DNA from: Dactylonectria macrodidyma
Lineage: Eukaryota > Ascomycota > Sordariomycetes > Hypocreales > Nectriaceae
Assembly: GCA_020744425.1 (NCBI GenBank)
Contig: JAGMUV010000012.1
Span: forward strand, 868,001-932,000
Direction of reading: 5' to 3'
Length of the DNA: 64,000 bases
The translations under genes were made by a program, and so were the position numbers. Below the pieces are notes generated by a model. That model saw nothing but the letters and a program-made list of their open reading frames with translations, ran no database searches and was not told the origin of the DNA. Shown piece by piece: positions 24,895-36,964 of this stretch. Numbering within the stretch: the stretch's first letter is position 1; the number at the start of each line of letters is the position of its first letter.

Positions 24895-24914
24895 AGTCAA
24901 GGTGGATGGGGGCG

Positions 24915-25140
24915 TGTTGGAAGAACTGAGGATTCCCCCTCAACTTCAGGATTAAAGTTAAGGTTTGAAGTCCTAAAACTTAGATCGTAGGACTAGGTCG
25001 TAGGACTTTCTAGGACTCAAGTCCTAGAAGGGACCACTTGAAGATATAAGGTCTTAAAGGTCCTTCGATTACAAGAAGAACAACAACAATAAGAACTACT
25101 TTCTCATCAAGTGCATTCAGCATTCCTGCGCAATCCAACA
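24915..25140 (+). repeat. 3' LTR of the copia element
   Basis: It starts TGTTGGAAGAAC and ends GCAATCCAACA, 226 bp, with a TATA-like AGATATAAGG near 25042. It lies directly after the polypurine tract and abuts the hAT fragment. It differs in sequence from the solo LTRs at 3.1-3.9 kb, so it belongs to another family. Confidence 0.82.
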
Positions 25141-27673
25141 ACACAAGTGATCGACTAAATGCCAACCGTCGCTCAATATAGTCCAAGGCACTACTGCTCC
25201 CAGACGCCGAAACGGCATTGCAGGCTTCCTCGTGAGCCATGTTCTTGTACTTCTCTGTCCAGAGTCTCGTCAAGTTTCCCTCATAAGTCTTCTTCCATTC
25301 CGAGGTCTGACGAGACGGCAGCTGGTTCCAAAGCTGCTCTAGAGCTCGCCATTTCTTGCACGGGTGGAATACAACTGCCGCTATGTAGGCGGTAGAGGTC
25401 AGCTTGCCATAGTAGTCGTTCAGCTTCTTCCATCCGAGCTTGATGTAAATCTTCAAAAGCCTCCGGGTCTTCGCATCCATATCATCGAACAGATGAACCT
25501 CTTCCATGGTCTGGTCGTCATTCTCTTCTATTATCACACCTTGAACGGCCAGCTCGAGGTGGTCAAGAAGCATCTCCACTACTTGGAAATACTCATCGAA
25601 CCCTCCTGAGGTTGAGCGTTTACCGGCAATTCCCTCGCCCTGGAGTTGCTTCGAGGCGACCTTGAACGGCTGGAGGATCTTCTAGACCGCAACAACAACC
25701 TTCCACTCCTCAAGGGAAAGCCTTTCCTTCAATACCGCCGGTCTGTCTTGTTCTTTGCCGCCTTGGCTAACCCATCGATCCTCGATGATGGAAAGCATCC
25801 TGCTTAACGCTGAACGTTTAAGCAAAGCGCGCGACGCCATTGCCTCATCGGATTGCCAGCGAGTACAGACATTTTGTGCCCACGCGAGGACGGGTTCAGC
25901 AGGGGCGGTTTGCCGTTGAGCTTCATGAAAGTCCTCGAGAAGTTGACTGCTCATTCGAAGAGCGACGCCAATATTGTGCAGCTTGCCAAATGGTCCAAAC
26001 TTGCGGTACTTGTCTAATTTCTCGGCGGTGATGATCTCAGGGACTGGGCACCGATCTTGGCTCTCTTCTGGGGCTATATCAAGCTCGAAATCTTCTTCCA
26101 TGCTCGGCGCGCCAAAGTCGTCGTCGGTCCGTAGCTCATTGATAGCGTCGGACAACTGGCGCTGCTCGTCCTCTTCAGTCATAAAGTCCGTATCGCCCCA
26201 ATGCGCAAGCAGCTCGTTGAAATTATCCCTTTTGCTGCCGTACATCATGGCCTTGACTGCCAGATTCAGAAAATGAGGGGCGCAGCGAATGCGACGTTCG
26301 TCCTTGTCGAAATCGAACTCACTGGCAAGTGCTTCCATAGCTGTATCATTATTCGTAGCATTATCAAGCGTATAGTACCCGATTCTGAAGCCGAATAATA
26401 GTTAGCATACTCAGTTTGCTGACCCAGGAAACTGTTAGGCATGGTTTTGTACCTTTCTTGAAGGCTAAAAGCGCAAATCGTATCAGCAACTTCATCTGCA
26501 AGTGCCGCTCCAGTATGGCGCTTCCTGAGAGCTGGTAGCGCCAAAAGGATTCTCCATTGTTTCCAATCTCGGTCGATAAAGCGGGCGTTGATGCCAAGGA
26601 ATGATGCGTTTTGTCGGGAAGTCCAGCCGTCGAAAGTAAAATGGATCATGCTTCTCGCTCTTTGAAGAAGCTCGTGAACAGGACCAAGAGCTCGATTATA
26701 CTCGTTTGTTAGGAGGTTGACGAGGGTCCTGTCGCTTGGTATCTGCCCTTCGAGAAGAGAGGGGTTATTATAGAGCAGGAGTCGTCTGAAGCGCTCGGAG
26801 TTTACGAGATTGAAGGGAAGGTTATGGTATGTAAGCTAGTCGAGGAGGAGTAGCTGATTTATCGCGGGATCGAATAACGTATGCAAATTGCTAAGAAGGC
26901 TTTGGTCTTGAGGGTTCGTCGGATCGGCGCGAAGCATATCAAGCAGGTTCCGTTCTGTACCTCTACTCCCGGCAACCGGGCTGGAATCTCGTCCAGAAGG
27001 CGGCTGACAAGTTAGCAGGCATTTTGGACGACGTGGAGACAGGGCAGGGAGAGATGGCACCAACCATGATCTTGTGCTCTTTTTTCAGATGTCGGACAAT
27101 GCTTCCAGCAGTTGAAGCGATGAAGGTGTAATGTGTGGCCTTCAGCTTGCCACGGAGGAAGCAGCTCTCGCAGACCCATACGATCTTGTGGGACTTGGAG
27201 GTATTGTCCTTCATTCTGAATCCGAATTGCCACCACCATGTCCGCTCTCGAGAAGGGTCGTGGCATGCCGTGAAGCCGGGGAACCTCTTGAATTTGTCTG
27301 TCGTCCAAGCTTCATAATCTGGAACCCTGCTGGGTATATATTTAGTTGAGGCCGAGCTGGTGGACGGCTCGGAAGGCGGCGGCGTTGAGGAGACATCCAC
27401 TAACTCTTCATCAAACGAGTCCATAGTGATAAGAAGCATCCACAAACAGCATAAAGGTCGAATCGAATACTGCGAGGCCGGAAGGGTCACTTATATAGGC
27501 CTACTCGGGCAGGCTAGAACTGGTGCTCGCCTTCGGACAGAGCAACGACCGCGTAGTGGCGGACCTGAAAGCGTTAAGAAAAAAAGGCACCGTGATGCAG
27601 TCAGTATACAGAGTATGGAGTCCTCTACCCCTTTTCCCCATTCAAAGTAACTGACCGACCCTTTTCTCCACTG
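25141..27673 (-). pseudogene. Broken hAT-family transposase and element end
   Basis: Read from 27490 leftwards: an N-terminal BED-type zinc finger (VWVCESC ... HLKKEHK), then a probable intron, then the catalytic region ([43 protein letters not shown]) and a helical part (YYGKLTSTAYIAAVVFHPC). Nonsense codons interrupt it near 26836 (LLLLD stop) and 25682 (VVVAV stop). The C-terminal dimerisation region is missing because the copia LTR begins at 25140. The right end may be CCACTG at 27668-27673, whose complement (CAGTGG) fits a hAT terminus. The gene is dead by truncation and by at least two stops. It is a different lineage from the intact hAT at 52.4 kb. Confidence 0.82.
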
Positions 27674-27799
27674 CCGTGCGTTGCGCGTTGCTTACTGGCT
27701 GCTTAGTGGCTTACAAGGATGTTTGGCGGACGCGTCAGGCGACAAAATCGTCGCGTTTGAACTGCGCTTCGCAGCCTACCCGGGACTCCTTCAATATAT

Positions 27800-27985
27800 G
27801 AGGCGATCGACGATCAAATCGATCGATTGAGGGCTGGATCGATACGATATCGATCGAGCGGTGCGTCTAATCGATCGATATCGATCGATTGACAGGACCG
27901 ATCGATATGATCGAAATCGAAATCGAATCGATTAATCGAATCGATCAAATCGATCATACGATCGATTTCGAAGCCTGGATCAAAT
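27800..27985. repeat. ATCGATCGAT-rich dispersed repeat, copy 1
   Basis: About 185 bp dominated by GATC/ATCGAT words that can fold on themselves in many ways. It contains the marker strings CTAATCGATCGAT, TTGACAGG and, at its right end, CGAAGCCTGG. The same strings in the same order and orientation occur at 35085-35220, so this is a dispersed family and not chance low complexity. Short frames across it are artefacts. Confidence 0.75.
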
Positions 27986-28316
27986 GGATAGTGTTCAAAG
28001 CAGTGATGATGATGTTGATGATTGCTTGTGCCAGTTATCCGGACCGGCTGGAAGAGGGGTTATCAGACCCCCCTTCTGACTAAGGTCAGGATATCAGTCT
28101 ATCAGAGGTTTCGTAATACAGGGTCATCTTCCAACAGCTTCCATACGGAGTGCATTCCATAATCCATAATCCATACGGGCCTGTATGGAATATGGAATAT
28201 GGATAGAAAGACAGCTTTACGGGACTACGCTCGCTGGACGCTGGCACTCGTTTTAATGGTCATGGATTTATCAACGGCTACGGCCATACTATATAAATAA
28301 GCACGTACTAAACTAG

Positions 28317-29745
28317 CTAACTGCGATGAAGATAATCGTGACCCTTCAGAGCCTGTTGTTTATGAAGCACCGACAGGGCAACAATGCCTGTCAGAGCGAG
28401 ACTGATGGCCCCCGGGGCTATGCATGCAATGCTGAGATATTCATTGCGACTCACGCCGGAAGAAGCGGTGGTAATAATAATGGACTTTTTGCCGTCATAT
28501 ACGTGGGCAGGGAAGTCTAAAGCGAGAGTACAAGTGATCAGGAACAGCCTCATTCTGCACTCGGGGGACCGCACCGGACTTACGAGAAAATGCTTGGAGT
28601 TGATACAGCCCCCTTGTCATAACCTCCTAATCGTTCCGCATGGCTAATTTGGCAAAAGAAGGCGATGCAGCTGTGCGCATCCACACCATGAACGCCTCGT
28701 CATCTGCGGGATTGAACATGTTACCTGAGTGGTAGCCGTTCAGGAATCTCTCTGCCCAGTTTGGGGGCGGCACCATGACAATATCGTTGCCGTTTCCCGG
28801 TTCATTGGGAACAGGGTAGGTTGTCGGTTTGAAGAGCGGCTTCTCTTGCTCGGATGCGATGCCGTTCGTCGACATGCTGTACGTGGTTAGTTTCGTCGCA
28901 TCCGGGATAAGACCTGCTGGGAACCGCCTTGGATTGGCAAAGGTGTCGTTGAAGAGAGTTGGCAATGGCTCCGCAGGGATAGATGACCTTGTTTCCCCCA
29001 TTGCTCTTATTGGATCCCTCGCCCGACGTGACTGGAAAGCATGTATCCTTGACGGCGTCTACACTCACAGCTTTCCCTTTCAACTGTGCCTCATCAAGTG
29101 AAGTAACGTATTTCCGGTGGTTCTGGTGGAAGTTGGTCAAGTGATAGTAGAATAACACGGGAGGCTGGAGGTCGTCGGGGAGAAGGAAGGTGATTGTGCA
29201 CAGAGTATAGTTCTTGGTTACCCCATCAAAGGTAATCGAGTGGTTGGTACGCTTCCACTGTGGCAAGGGGTGGCCAGAAGTTGATGCCCTGAGGTGGGTG
29301 ATGATGTTTTCGCTGGGCATGACCTCGGGTTCGTCATACAGGTCAATCTTGTGGCACCTGGTGTAGTCGAAGCGAACTTGGCTGATCTAGAGTTACAAGC
29401 CAAAAACGACGGTTAGCCATGTATGAATGGGTGTATGTTGGTAGGAACATGTTGCATGGTGGACGTACGTTTTTGTTCCTTGCGATCCAAAAGGCGCCAA
29501 TGGACAAGAAGACAATGCCAACGCCGAGGAAAGCCTTGATTGACGTCTTGTGGGAGAATACAGGCCTTGTAAGTTGTGGATGTCAGCTGTCTGTCTGCGT
29601 CCTCTGGGCCGTCCTGTGATGCTGCACCGACTTACTGCCATGCTCTCATCCGCTGCTGTTTCAACGGCGTGTCTTTGGGCCTACGTGAAGGCCTTTGATT
29701 CGCCTCTGACACGCCCATCTTGTTTTTACGCCAGAAAACGGCCAT
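28317..29745 (-). pseudogene. CDC50/LEM3-family flippase beta subunit, disrupted
   Basis: Exons 28317..28516, 28584..29386, 29469..29565 and 29636..29745 give the family in order. They are the N-terminal KDTPLKQQRMRAWQ, a first membrane segment (FLGVGIVFLSIGAFWIA), the Cys-rich ectodomain (DYTRCHKID, YYHLTNFHQNHRKYV, IYPCGAIANS), LFNDTFANP, FMVWMRTAA and a C-terminal membrane segment before HDYLHRS. Two lesions break it. Near 28950-28960 the conserved NSLFNDT is out of frame; the reading fits loss of one CT unit (2 bp) from a TCTCTC run. A TAG at 28627-28629 also stops the frame just after AMRND. Length without lesions would be about 403 aa, normal for CDC50. Such subunits escort P4-ATPases out of the ER; the divergent neighbour is one. 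A sequencing error could explain one lesion but hardly both. Confidence 0.85.
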
Positions 29746-30733
29746 GGATTCCTTGGTCTAGCTGTGAGAGTAGCGAGGTCTGGACTCTGGAGAGTAGCTG
29801 TGAGGAAGGCAGGTTATAGAAGAGGCTGCGGCCATTGAAGGAGCGATGGAGTCTAAAGATGCAAAGTCCGGGTTGGCCATGATATTCGGCGACTTGTTTT
29901 TTTTTTTTTGATATAGTTGCTACATATACCAACGGGGGGGGTTGATACTTTTTTCTCGGCTGTGGACGGACAACAAAGTGCGACTTAAGTGAAACTGAGG
30001 CTGAGTCGTGCAGTACGTGTTTATGAATCACTTGACAGCATCCATCTCATGCTCTTTCCCCGTGGTATCCGCTTGGGCCTCGTCATAGCAGTATTAAGTA
30101 CCAACCAGGTGAAAAGAAAAAGAAGCTTATTTCGGTGGGTGGGCCAGTTGGAGAGATGGTAGATCTGCCGAATAAGCGGAACGCCGTCGTATGCATAGCC
30201 CTGTTATTCGGCCCAGGGATCCGGCCCAGGGATATATCCCTGCTCGGCCTCGTCGTTTTCGTCGACGTTTTCGTTAACCCTCACTGAAACGGTTCCAAGG
30301 AAACACTACCGACACTACCGGCAGTGCAGTTTCTCGCTGCTACCAGGACATCTCAATGCTAGCATCTCATCATGAAGCGCCTCCCTGATCAGATACACTG
30401 ATACACAAAGCTGCCGTCTCCTGTTCTAGCCTCTAGGAAGCCGAGGAAGCCAACTCCAGCACCCCCCTTGTTGCTCCTCCTGAGTCCTGACTCTCCTGAG
30501 TCCTTCTGGCTTCCGGCTTCCGCAGACTCTCTGGCTTAATTACTTGTCGACGTGCTCTCACTGCTCAGCTTGAATCGATTCATTCACTAGCACCCACGGC
30601 ACAACCTCGGCCATCTCGCCTCGACCATCTTCCATCTTCCATCTTCCAACTTCAGATCCTACATTTCTCTCCGCATGCAAGACATATTGGGCGCGTGCCC
30701 GTGTATGCCTCAACCACGAAGAACGCCTCGACC
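29746..30733. promoter_or_regulatory. Shared divergent intergenic region of the flippase pair
   Basis: About 990 bp separate the start codons of the CDC50-like gene (minus) and the P4-ATPase gene (plus). Homopolymer runs of T (29896-29909) and G (29935-29941) occur near the CDC50 side, and C/T-rich sequence precedes the ATPase start. No specific operator was identified. The divergent layout suggests joint control of the two subunits, by inference. Confidence 0.4.
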
Positions 30734-33700
30734 ATGACCATGGCTTCCAGAGTCCATTGGCCGAAACGCCTCGTCGACGTCATCTTGCCACGCCAGCCAT
30801 CTTCGCAACCCCGCAACAAGGGCCGTCAGATCTCTCTCCGGGTAGGGAATCCAAATCTGCTGCTGGACGAACGACGCGGAGCACCATACATTTCCAACGC
30901 AATCCGCACCTCGCGGTATACCGTCTGGAACTTTCTGCCTCGTCAGCTCCTTTTCCAGTTTTCCCGCTTGGCCCATGCCTATCTGATGGTTGTTGCCATC
31001 TTGCAAGTCATTCCCGGGCTGAGCACAACTGGCAAGTTCACCACCATCATTCCTCTGACCATCTTCGTCTTCTTGGTCATTGCAAAAGAAGGATACTATG
31101 ACTGGAGAAGGCATCGCGCCGATGTCGCCGAGAACAGCCAAACAGTTTTGGTCCTTCGAGACACAACTTCTGGTCCATCATCAGAACCCCAAATCCAATA
31201 CCAAGGATCCAGCCGGTTTGGCCTCTTGGAATGGGTTCCGACGTCGTGGGAGGACATCAGAGTCGGAGAAGCCATCAAGCTTGCCCGCAACGAGGACGTG
31301 CCGGCAGACATTGTTGTCCTTTGGGCCAGCGGTGAGAGTGGGCGTGCCTACGTCGACACCATGGCCCTGGACGGCGAGACCAACCTCAAGCCCAAACAAT
31401 CCGCAGCAAACATCTCCGACTGCAGCACCATCCAAGGCATTGCGGACTGCTGGGCCGACTTCAACATCGAGGACCCCAATGCAGACTTGTATCGATTCGA
31501 CAGCACAGTGACGGCCAACGGCAGAACACTTCCCATGAAGACGGATGAGGTCATTTACCGCGGCTGCACAATTCGCAACACCCCCGCGGTTCTGGGTATG
31601 GTAGTCAACACTGGCGAGGAATGCAAGATCAGGATGAACGCGAAGCAGACAACCAGATCAAAGCGGCCTGCCCTCGAAGGCGTCACCAACAACATTGTGA
31701 TTTGCCTCATGCTGTACGTTGTTGGCATATCGACTGCCCTCACGATTGGATACTCCTACTGGAGAAGCTCAGAAGAAGCTAAGGCGTGGTACCTTTCCAA
31801 CATGACAGTGCCTATGCGGGAGATCTTCTTCGGCTTCGTCATCATGTTCAACCAGGTCATCCCGCTCTCCCTGTACATTGGCCTCGAGACCATCAAGCTG
31901 TGCCAGGCTTCTCTGGTTAATAGCGATCTGGCCATGTATCACGAGGAATCAGACACTCCCGCACGAGTCAACAATACAAACAACCTGGATGACCTGGGCC
32001 AAATCAGCCACGTCTTCACCGACAAGACCGGCACTCTCACCGACAACATCATGAACCTCCGCAGAGTCAGTGTGGCCGGAATCAGCTGGCTTCACCGCAT
32101 GGATTGGAAGGACGAGGAACAGGAAGCCTCTGGGCTCAAGGCCCATGGCGCAGGCTTCACCACCGAAGACATGCTGCAGCACTTTCGAAGCAAGCCCCAT
32201 TCTCCCTTTGCCACCCATGTGACGCGGTTCCTCATTGCCATGGCGCTCTGCCATACTTGCCTCCCAGAAACCGAGCAAGACGGCAGCATCCAATACCAAG
32301 GCTCTTCGCCGGACGAAGTCGCCCTGGTCATGGCAGCTAAAGATATGGGCTTCATTGTTACGCATCGATCCTCCCAGTCCGTCACAATCCAAGCCCCCGA
32401 CGAAAGCGGCAACGCCAGGAGTCTTGTCTTTCAGATTCTGGACGTGATTGAATTTAGCAGCGACCGCAAGAGAATGACGGTCATTGTGCAGCGCCAGGAC
32501 GGCAGTCTGTGGCTCATCTGCAAAGGCGCAGACAACATCCTACTTCCCCGTCTTGTTAATGCTCCTCCATCGGGTTCGGACAATCAACGAACTGGCAGTA
32601 CAGCCGCCGTTGGAATGGCGGACAGAGCGCAAAGTCGGCATCAGGACAGCAGCGTGGCCTCGACTTATCGTCCCCGCTCTTCTATGGCCTCAAGTCATAA
32701 CACTAGCGAGTCTGGCGTCTTAGGTCGTCATCAGGTTGACGACGCAGACGAGTACGACACCGAGGCGGGAATTCCCCTGCAGTCTAACCCACTGCATTCA
32801 GATACACGCCCGACTATGCCCCCCAGCGCACTCATCGACAGTTCAGTGTCTTTGAGTGCTGAAGCCAGCGTCCGCCGGTGCTACCAACACGTCGACGACT
32901 ACGCAGAAGAAGAAGGACTACGCACGCTCATCTACGCGGACAAGGTTCTCTCGGCTGACGAGTACGGAAACTGGAAGAGGCTCTTCAGCGAGGCCGAGAC
33001 CAGCCTCACCCAGCGCCAGGAGCGTGTCGAACAAGTCGGCGAGATGATCGAACAGTCTCTCCATCTCATCGGAGCTTCTGCGGTCGAGGACAAGCTGCAA
33101 GACGGGGTCCCGGAGGCCATCGAGAAGCTACGCCGTGCCAACGTCAAGATTTGCATGCTAACTGGCGACAAGCGAGAGACGGCCATCCACATTGCTCATT
33201 CGACTCGCATATGTAGCCCCAGCTCCTCTATACATGTACTGGATGTGGTAGGAGGCGACCTCGAGCTCCAGCTCACAAATGCCACCAACGATATCGAAGA
33301 GTTCCGTCGAGCCGGGCAGCACCAAGAAAAGACTTGTGCCGCTCACACGGCCGTTGTGGTCGATGGAAGTACTCTCAACGCCATCCAACAGCCCTCAGCA
33401 GCCTCTCTCCGTCGCCTTTTCTACCGCCTGGTTCTCACCATCGATTCCGTCATCTGCTGCCGCGCCTCACCATCGCAGAAAGCACTGCTCATCAACATTG
33501 TTCACGATGGCACCCCTCCTGACACTAACCGATCCCTCGCGTCCGCCTTTATTGCCTGGTTCAGGCGCCCAAGGAAGTCCCTGACGCTGGCCATCGGCGA
33601 TGGTGCCAACGATGTGGCCATGATCATGACTGCCAGTGTTGGTGTTGGTATATCTGGAAAGGAAGGCCAGCAAGCTGCGAGGGTGGCCGACGTTAGTATT

Positions 33701-34632
33701 GTACAGTTCCGGTACCTGACGCGTCTGATGCTGGTACATGGACGGTATAGTTACCATCGCACCGCTATGTTCATTCTCACCACCTTTTGGAAGGAAATGT
33801 TCATTTTCCTGCCCCAGGCTCTGTTCCAAGAGTACTCGGGCATTACGGGCACGAGCTTATACTACCCAACCAGCCTCATCTTCATCAGCTTCCTGACGGG
33901 TGCATCAATGATCATCATTGGGACCTGGGAAAAGGATATCAGCGCTCGAACGCTCATGGCTGTCCCTGAGCTATACGCATATGGGCAAAACAGGGCAGCT
34001 GTGAGCATGGCAACTTTCCTCGGCTGGATGGGCAACGCTGTGGTGGCAGGGAGTGTGGCATTCCGGGGCTGTTGGCTCGGCTATGTCGACACAGAACTAG
34101 TCAACGACAATGGGTTGTTCGCCCAAGGGACCATGACGTTTATCATATGCATTATTTGGATCAACTACAAGATTCTGTAAGCCTTCCGTCTTTCCGTTGC
34201 TGATAATATGTCTGACACATTTACTACAGAATCCTTGAAATGCACCACAAAACCAACATCGCCATCTGGTCGGCCGTCGCAAGCATTGGAGGCCTGTGGG
34301 TATACCAGCTCATAACCGCGGCTGCGGGCGCACCCAGTCCCACGCCATATTCCACCAAGCAAGGCTTGACGGTCGGCTTTGGACAGGACGCGGCGTGGTG
34401 GATGACGCTGATCTGGGCCTTGGGCATGCTGATGCTGATGGAGTCGACGCTCAGGTCGTTCAAGCAAAACAGCATGATCCGCGTCCTGCTCTATCGTTGC
34501 TGGCCCTTTGAGAGGGACGTGGCAAGGGGGGGCGGTGTACGTGAAGGGTTTCGGGACTGGGAGCCTCGTCTTTGGCAGGAGATGGAGAAGGATCCAGCCG
34601 TCGCTAGGATACTGGAGAAACTTGGGCAGTAA
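30734..34632 (+). CDS. P4-type ATPase, phospholipid flippase (Dnf3-like)
   Basis: join(30734..34176,34230..34632) gives 1281 aa, a full-length P4-ATPase. Landmarks: actuator-domain motif LDGETNLK near 210; the membrane-4 stretch NQVIPLSLYIGLE; the phosphorylation site DKTGTLTDN (Asp about 430); QYQGSSPDEVALV; TGDKRETAIHIA near 810; GDGANDVAMI near 955; and a C-terminal set of six membrane segments. The single intron falls in the last part (YKI/LILEMHHKTN). The extended sequence after the phosphorylation site (RRVSVAGISWLHR) is like the Dnf3 group, but this subgroup call is tentative. It moves phospholipids from the outer to the cytosolic leaflet at Golgi or plasma membrane and needs a CDC50-type partner. 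The adjacent partner gene is damaged, so it would have to rely on another CDC50 paralogue. Confidence 0.93.
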
Positions 34633-35084
34633 GCAGTTGAGGCCGGAGGGAGTTGGGGTTCTTTCTTGATGAAACAGAATGTAACGGTTTGTCTATGCCG
34701 CGGGTGCTTTATATTGATTCGAGGATTTGATAAGTGTTGCCCTGGAGGCCAAGAATCGTTGTCTGCTTTATAAATACAATATTACATAAGTTTATGAACT
34801 TTCTTTAGCCGGTCTGCGTATCGTAAAGCTGGATCTCAAGGGCCGATGGATACATTCATTGTCATCTCGTATCCTTTTGCGCTCAGCTACATGTCGAGGC
34901 GAGGTGAGACCGGCTGGCTCTCCATCGGCGCGGAACAAGTGAGGGTCAGCGATGTTGATCAATTCAATTCTATTCGATTCCATTTAAAATACCTCAAAAC
35001 TACCTAAAGTGCTGCCTGCGCCCTCAAGGTAGTTTAATCCTTTTAGCACGTCAAGTGCAACGCCTGATCAGTCTCGGGCAGGCT

Positions 35085-35220
35085 TCGAAATCGATCGTAT
35101 AGATCGATTCCGAGCCCTGATCGATCGATTTATATCGATCGAGGAGGATTTCTAATCGATCGATTGACAGGTTGGATCGATCGATCAAATCGATCAGTCA
35201 ATCGATTCCGAAGCCTGGTC
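35085..35220. repeat. ATCGATCGAT-rich dispersed repeat, copy 2
   Basis: About 135 bp with the same ordered marker strings as the copy at 27.8 kb (CTAATCGATCGAT, TTGACAGG, AAATCGATC, CGAAGCCTGG), in the same orientation and somewhat shorter. Its right end overlaps the 3' end of the P450 coding region and supplies its last codons and stop. Confidence 0.72.
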
Positions 35221-36964
35221 TCGGGCAACCGGTTGAAGGTGAACCATCAATGGGCCCTTGTCCCACAAAATGTACACCTTTTGACGAGCGTGCCAGTCTC
35301 GGCTCTCATTGGCAAGAGTCATGTCAAAGTTCCAGATGACTCGGGCTAAAATGATTCTCATTTCCACATAGGCCAAGCTACAGTAGTACAGCCACAGATG
35401 TCAGCCATTCTCATCACCAAGAGTTGGGGTCAGGGTAGGGGAAACTCACTTTCTCCCGAGGCAGTTCCTGGGTCCAATGTGGAAAGGTTGGAAGGCATCG
35501 CGATGGTCCTGTGCAAATTCCGGGTCGCCCATGCATCGTTCTGGGCGGAACTCGAAAGGATCCTTAAAGTGCTCTTTGCTATGATACATGGCCCACTGAT
35601 GGATTGCCACAATTGTCTAGAAGGGAGCATACAGTCAGCTTCTTAGTTATTGCAATATCATCGGGCCATCAAAGGCGTAATAAACTCACCTTCTCGGGGA
35701 TAAACCGGCCCGAGACCACCGAGCCGCCCTTTGGAATGACTCTAGGAAGACCGCCAGGAACAGGTGGATAGATTCTCAACGCTTCATCGAGACAAGCAAT
35801 CATATAGCTGAGCTTGTTCACCGACGTAAAGTCAATGTCTTCCTCCCTCGCGAAACTCGTTCGTACTTCCTCAGTCAACTGGCGAAGGGTATCCGGGTGT
35901 GTCAAGAAGAGAAACGTCACTCCAGAGAGTAGCGTCGCTGTGGTTTCGGAGCCCCCAATTATAAGTAAGCCGCTGTTCTTCAAAACCTGATCCATAGAGA
36001 GGCCCTGGCAGTCTCCCATGTCAGTCTTGAATCATTCTTCTGCGTCAAGGGGCCTCTCTTACCAGGCTATCCTGCCCTTGGAGAAGACCCTTGACTAGGT
36101 CTGGTCTTCCACCAGAAGCTCCGAGCTCCATACGTCGAAGCAACTTTTCTCTAGTCATGGCCGTGTGCTCCTCACGGCGTGCCCAGATGGCCTTTGACGA
36201 CAAGATGCGGAGGATCACGTAGCGTAACAAGGGGAAATACGCAGCGACCTGGAGGACAGAGCCGAGTTTCACCATTTGGAAGATTGTGCGTACCCAGGGG
36301 TGGTAGTCTGAGCCGTCGAGACAGCCGAACGGTTCTCCGAACGCAAGGTCTCCAATCACGTCAAAGGTGGTGAAGTTGTACCACGACATGATGTCTACCG
36401 GCTGATGGCAGTTCTCGTGTAATCTCTGGATGAGAAGGTCAACGTACTTTGTGATGAGCGGCTGCTGCTCTCGCAAGCTTCGGTCACTAAACCCGTGGGA
36501 CATGAGGCGTCGGAGCGCGCCGTGCTCTTCCCTGCCACAGTTAACGAGGCTGCTTGGGCCGCCAAGCGGTCTGTAGAAATGGGCCGACTTTTCGAACTCG
36601 GGTCGTTTATTTTCCTTGATGCGGTGGCCCATGATTTCTTTCCATGCCTCGTGGTCTGCAAAGGCAAGTTCATCAGGAGCGATGCGGACCACGTGGCCGT
36701 ATTTTTGGTGAATGGCCAACATGTCGAATGGCAAGGTGCCGTTCATAAGCTTATAGCAGTAGGCCAAGCGAGTTGCGCGCATACAAAAGGGGCCAGGAAA
36801 GTTACGCAAGGGGTGCAGGAAGATGTTGTACAAGATGCAGCCGCATGTGTACAGAGCCACCTGCCGAGTCGCGATGGTGAGCAGAGTTCTCGTCTAGGAA
36901 GATCCCAGCAACTCACGAGACTGAGGCCACTGCCCATGACAAACAACAGGCCGCCTAAGGACAT
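35194..36964 (-). CDS. Cytochrome P450, CYP65-like (isotrichodermin C-15 hydroxylase type)
   Basis: join(35194..35377,35450..35616,35690..36004,36063..36860,36917..36964) gives 503 aa, a normal P450 length. An N-terminal membrane anchor is followed by HPLRNFPGPF, the I-helix IIGGSETTATLL (usual AGxxTT with Ser-Glu), the ExxR motif (DEALRIYPPVPGGLPR), PERW-like FEFRPERC and the haem loop FHIGPRNCLGRN with the Cys ligand. The overall look is that of the CYP65/TRI11-like clade, ER-bound mono-oxygenases of secondary metabolism or detoxification. No other biosynthetic enzyme stands next to it, so the substrate is unknown. The last residues (about ASESID) and the stop come from the ATCGAT repeat, so the original C-terminus has probably been replaced. 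Confidence 0.9.

Larger units (their letters stand above)
20419..25140 (+). mobile_element. Ty1/copia retrotransposon lacking its 5' LTR
   Basis: The internal region begins at about 20419 with TGGTTGTGAGCCCGGG, which looks like a primer-binding site, directly against the LINE fragment. No copy of the 3' LTR (24915-25140) is found to the left. A purine-rich tract (GGTGGATGGGGGCG) precedes the 3' LTR. The element carries gag-pol in copia order: gag, protease, integrase, reverse transcriptase, RNase H. With one LTR and broken frames it cannot be autonomous. Confidence 0.88.

Noticed and set aside
28940..28970. An intron to explain the frame change in the CDC50-like gene
   Set aside because: The conserved NSLFNDT continues across the spot with only a 2-bp shift; there is no room for an intron and no GT...AG pair.
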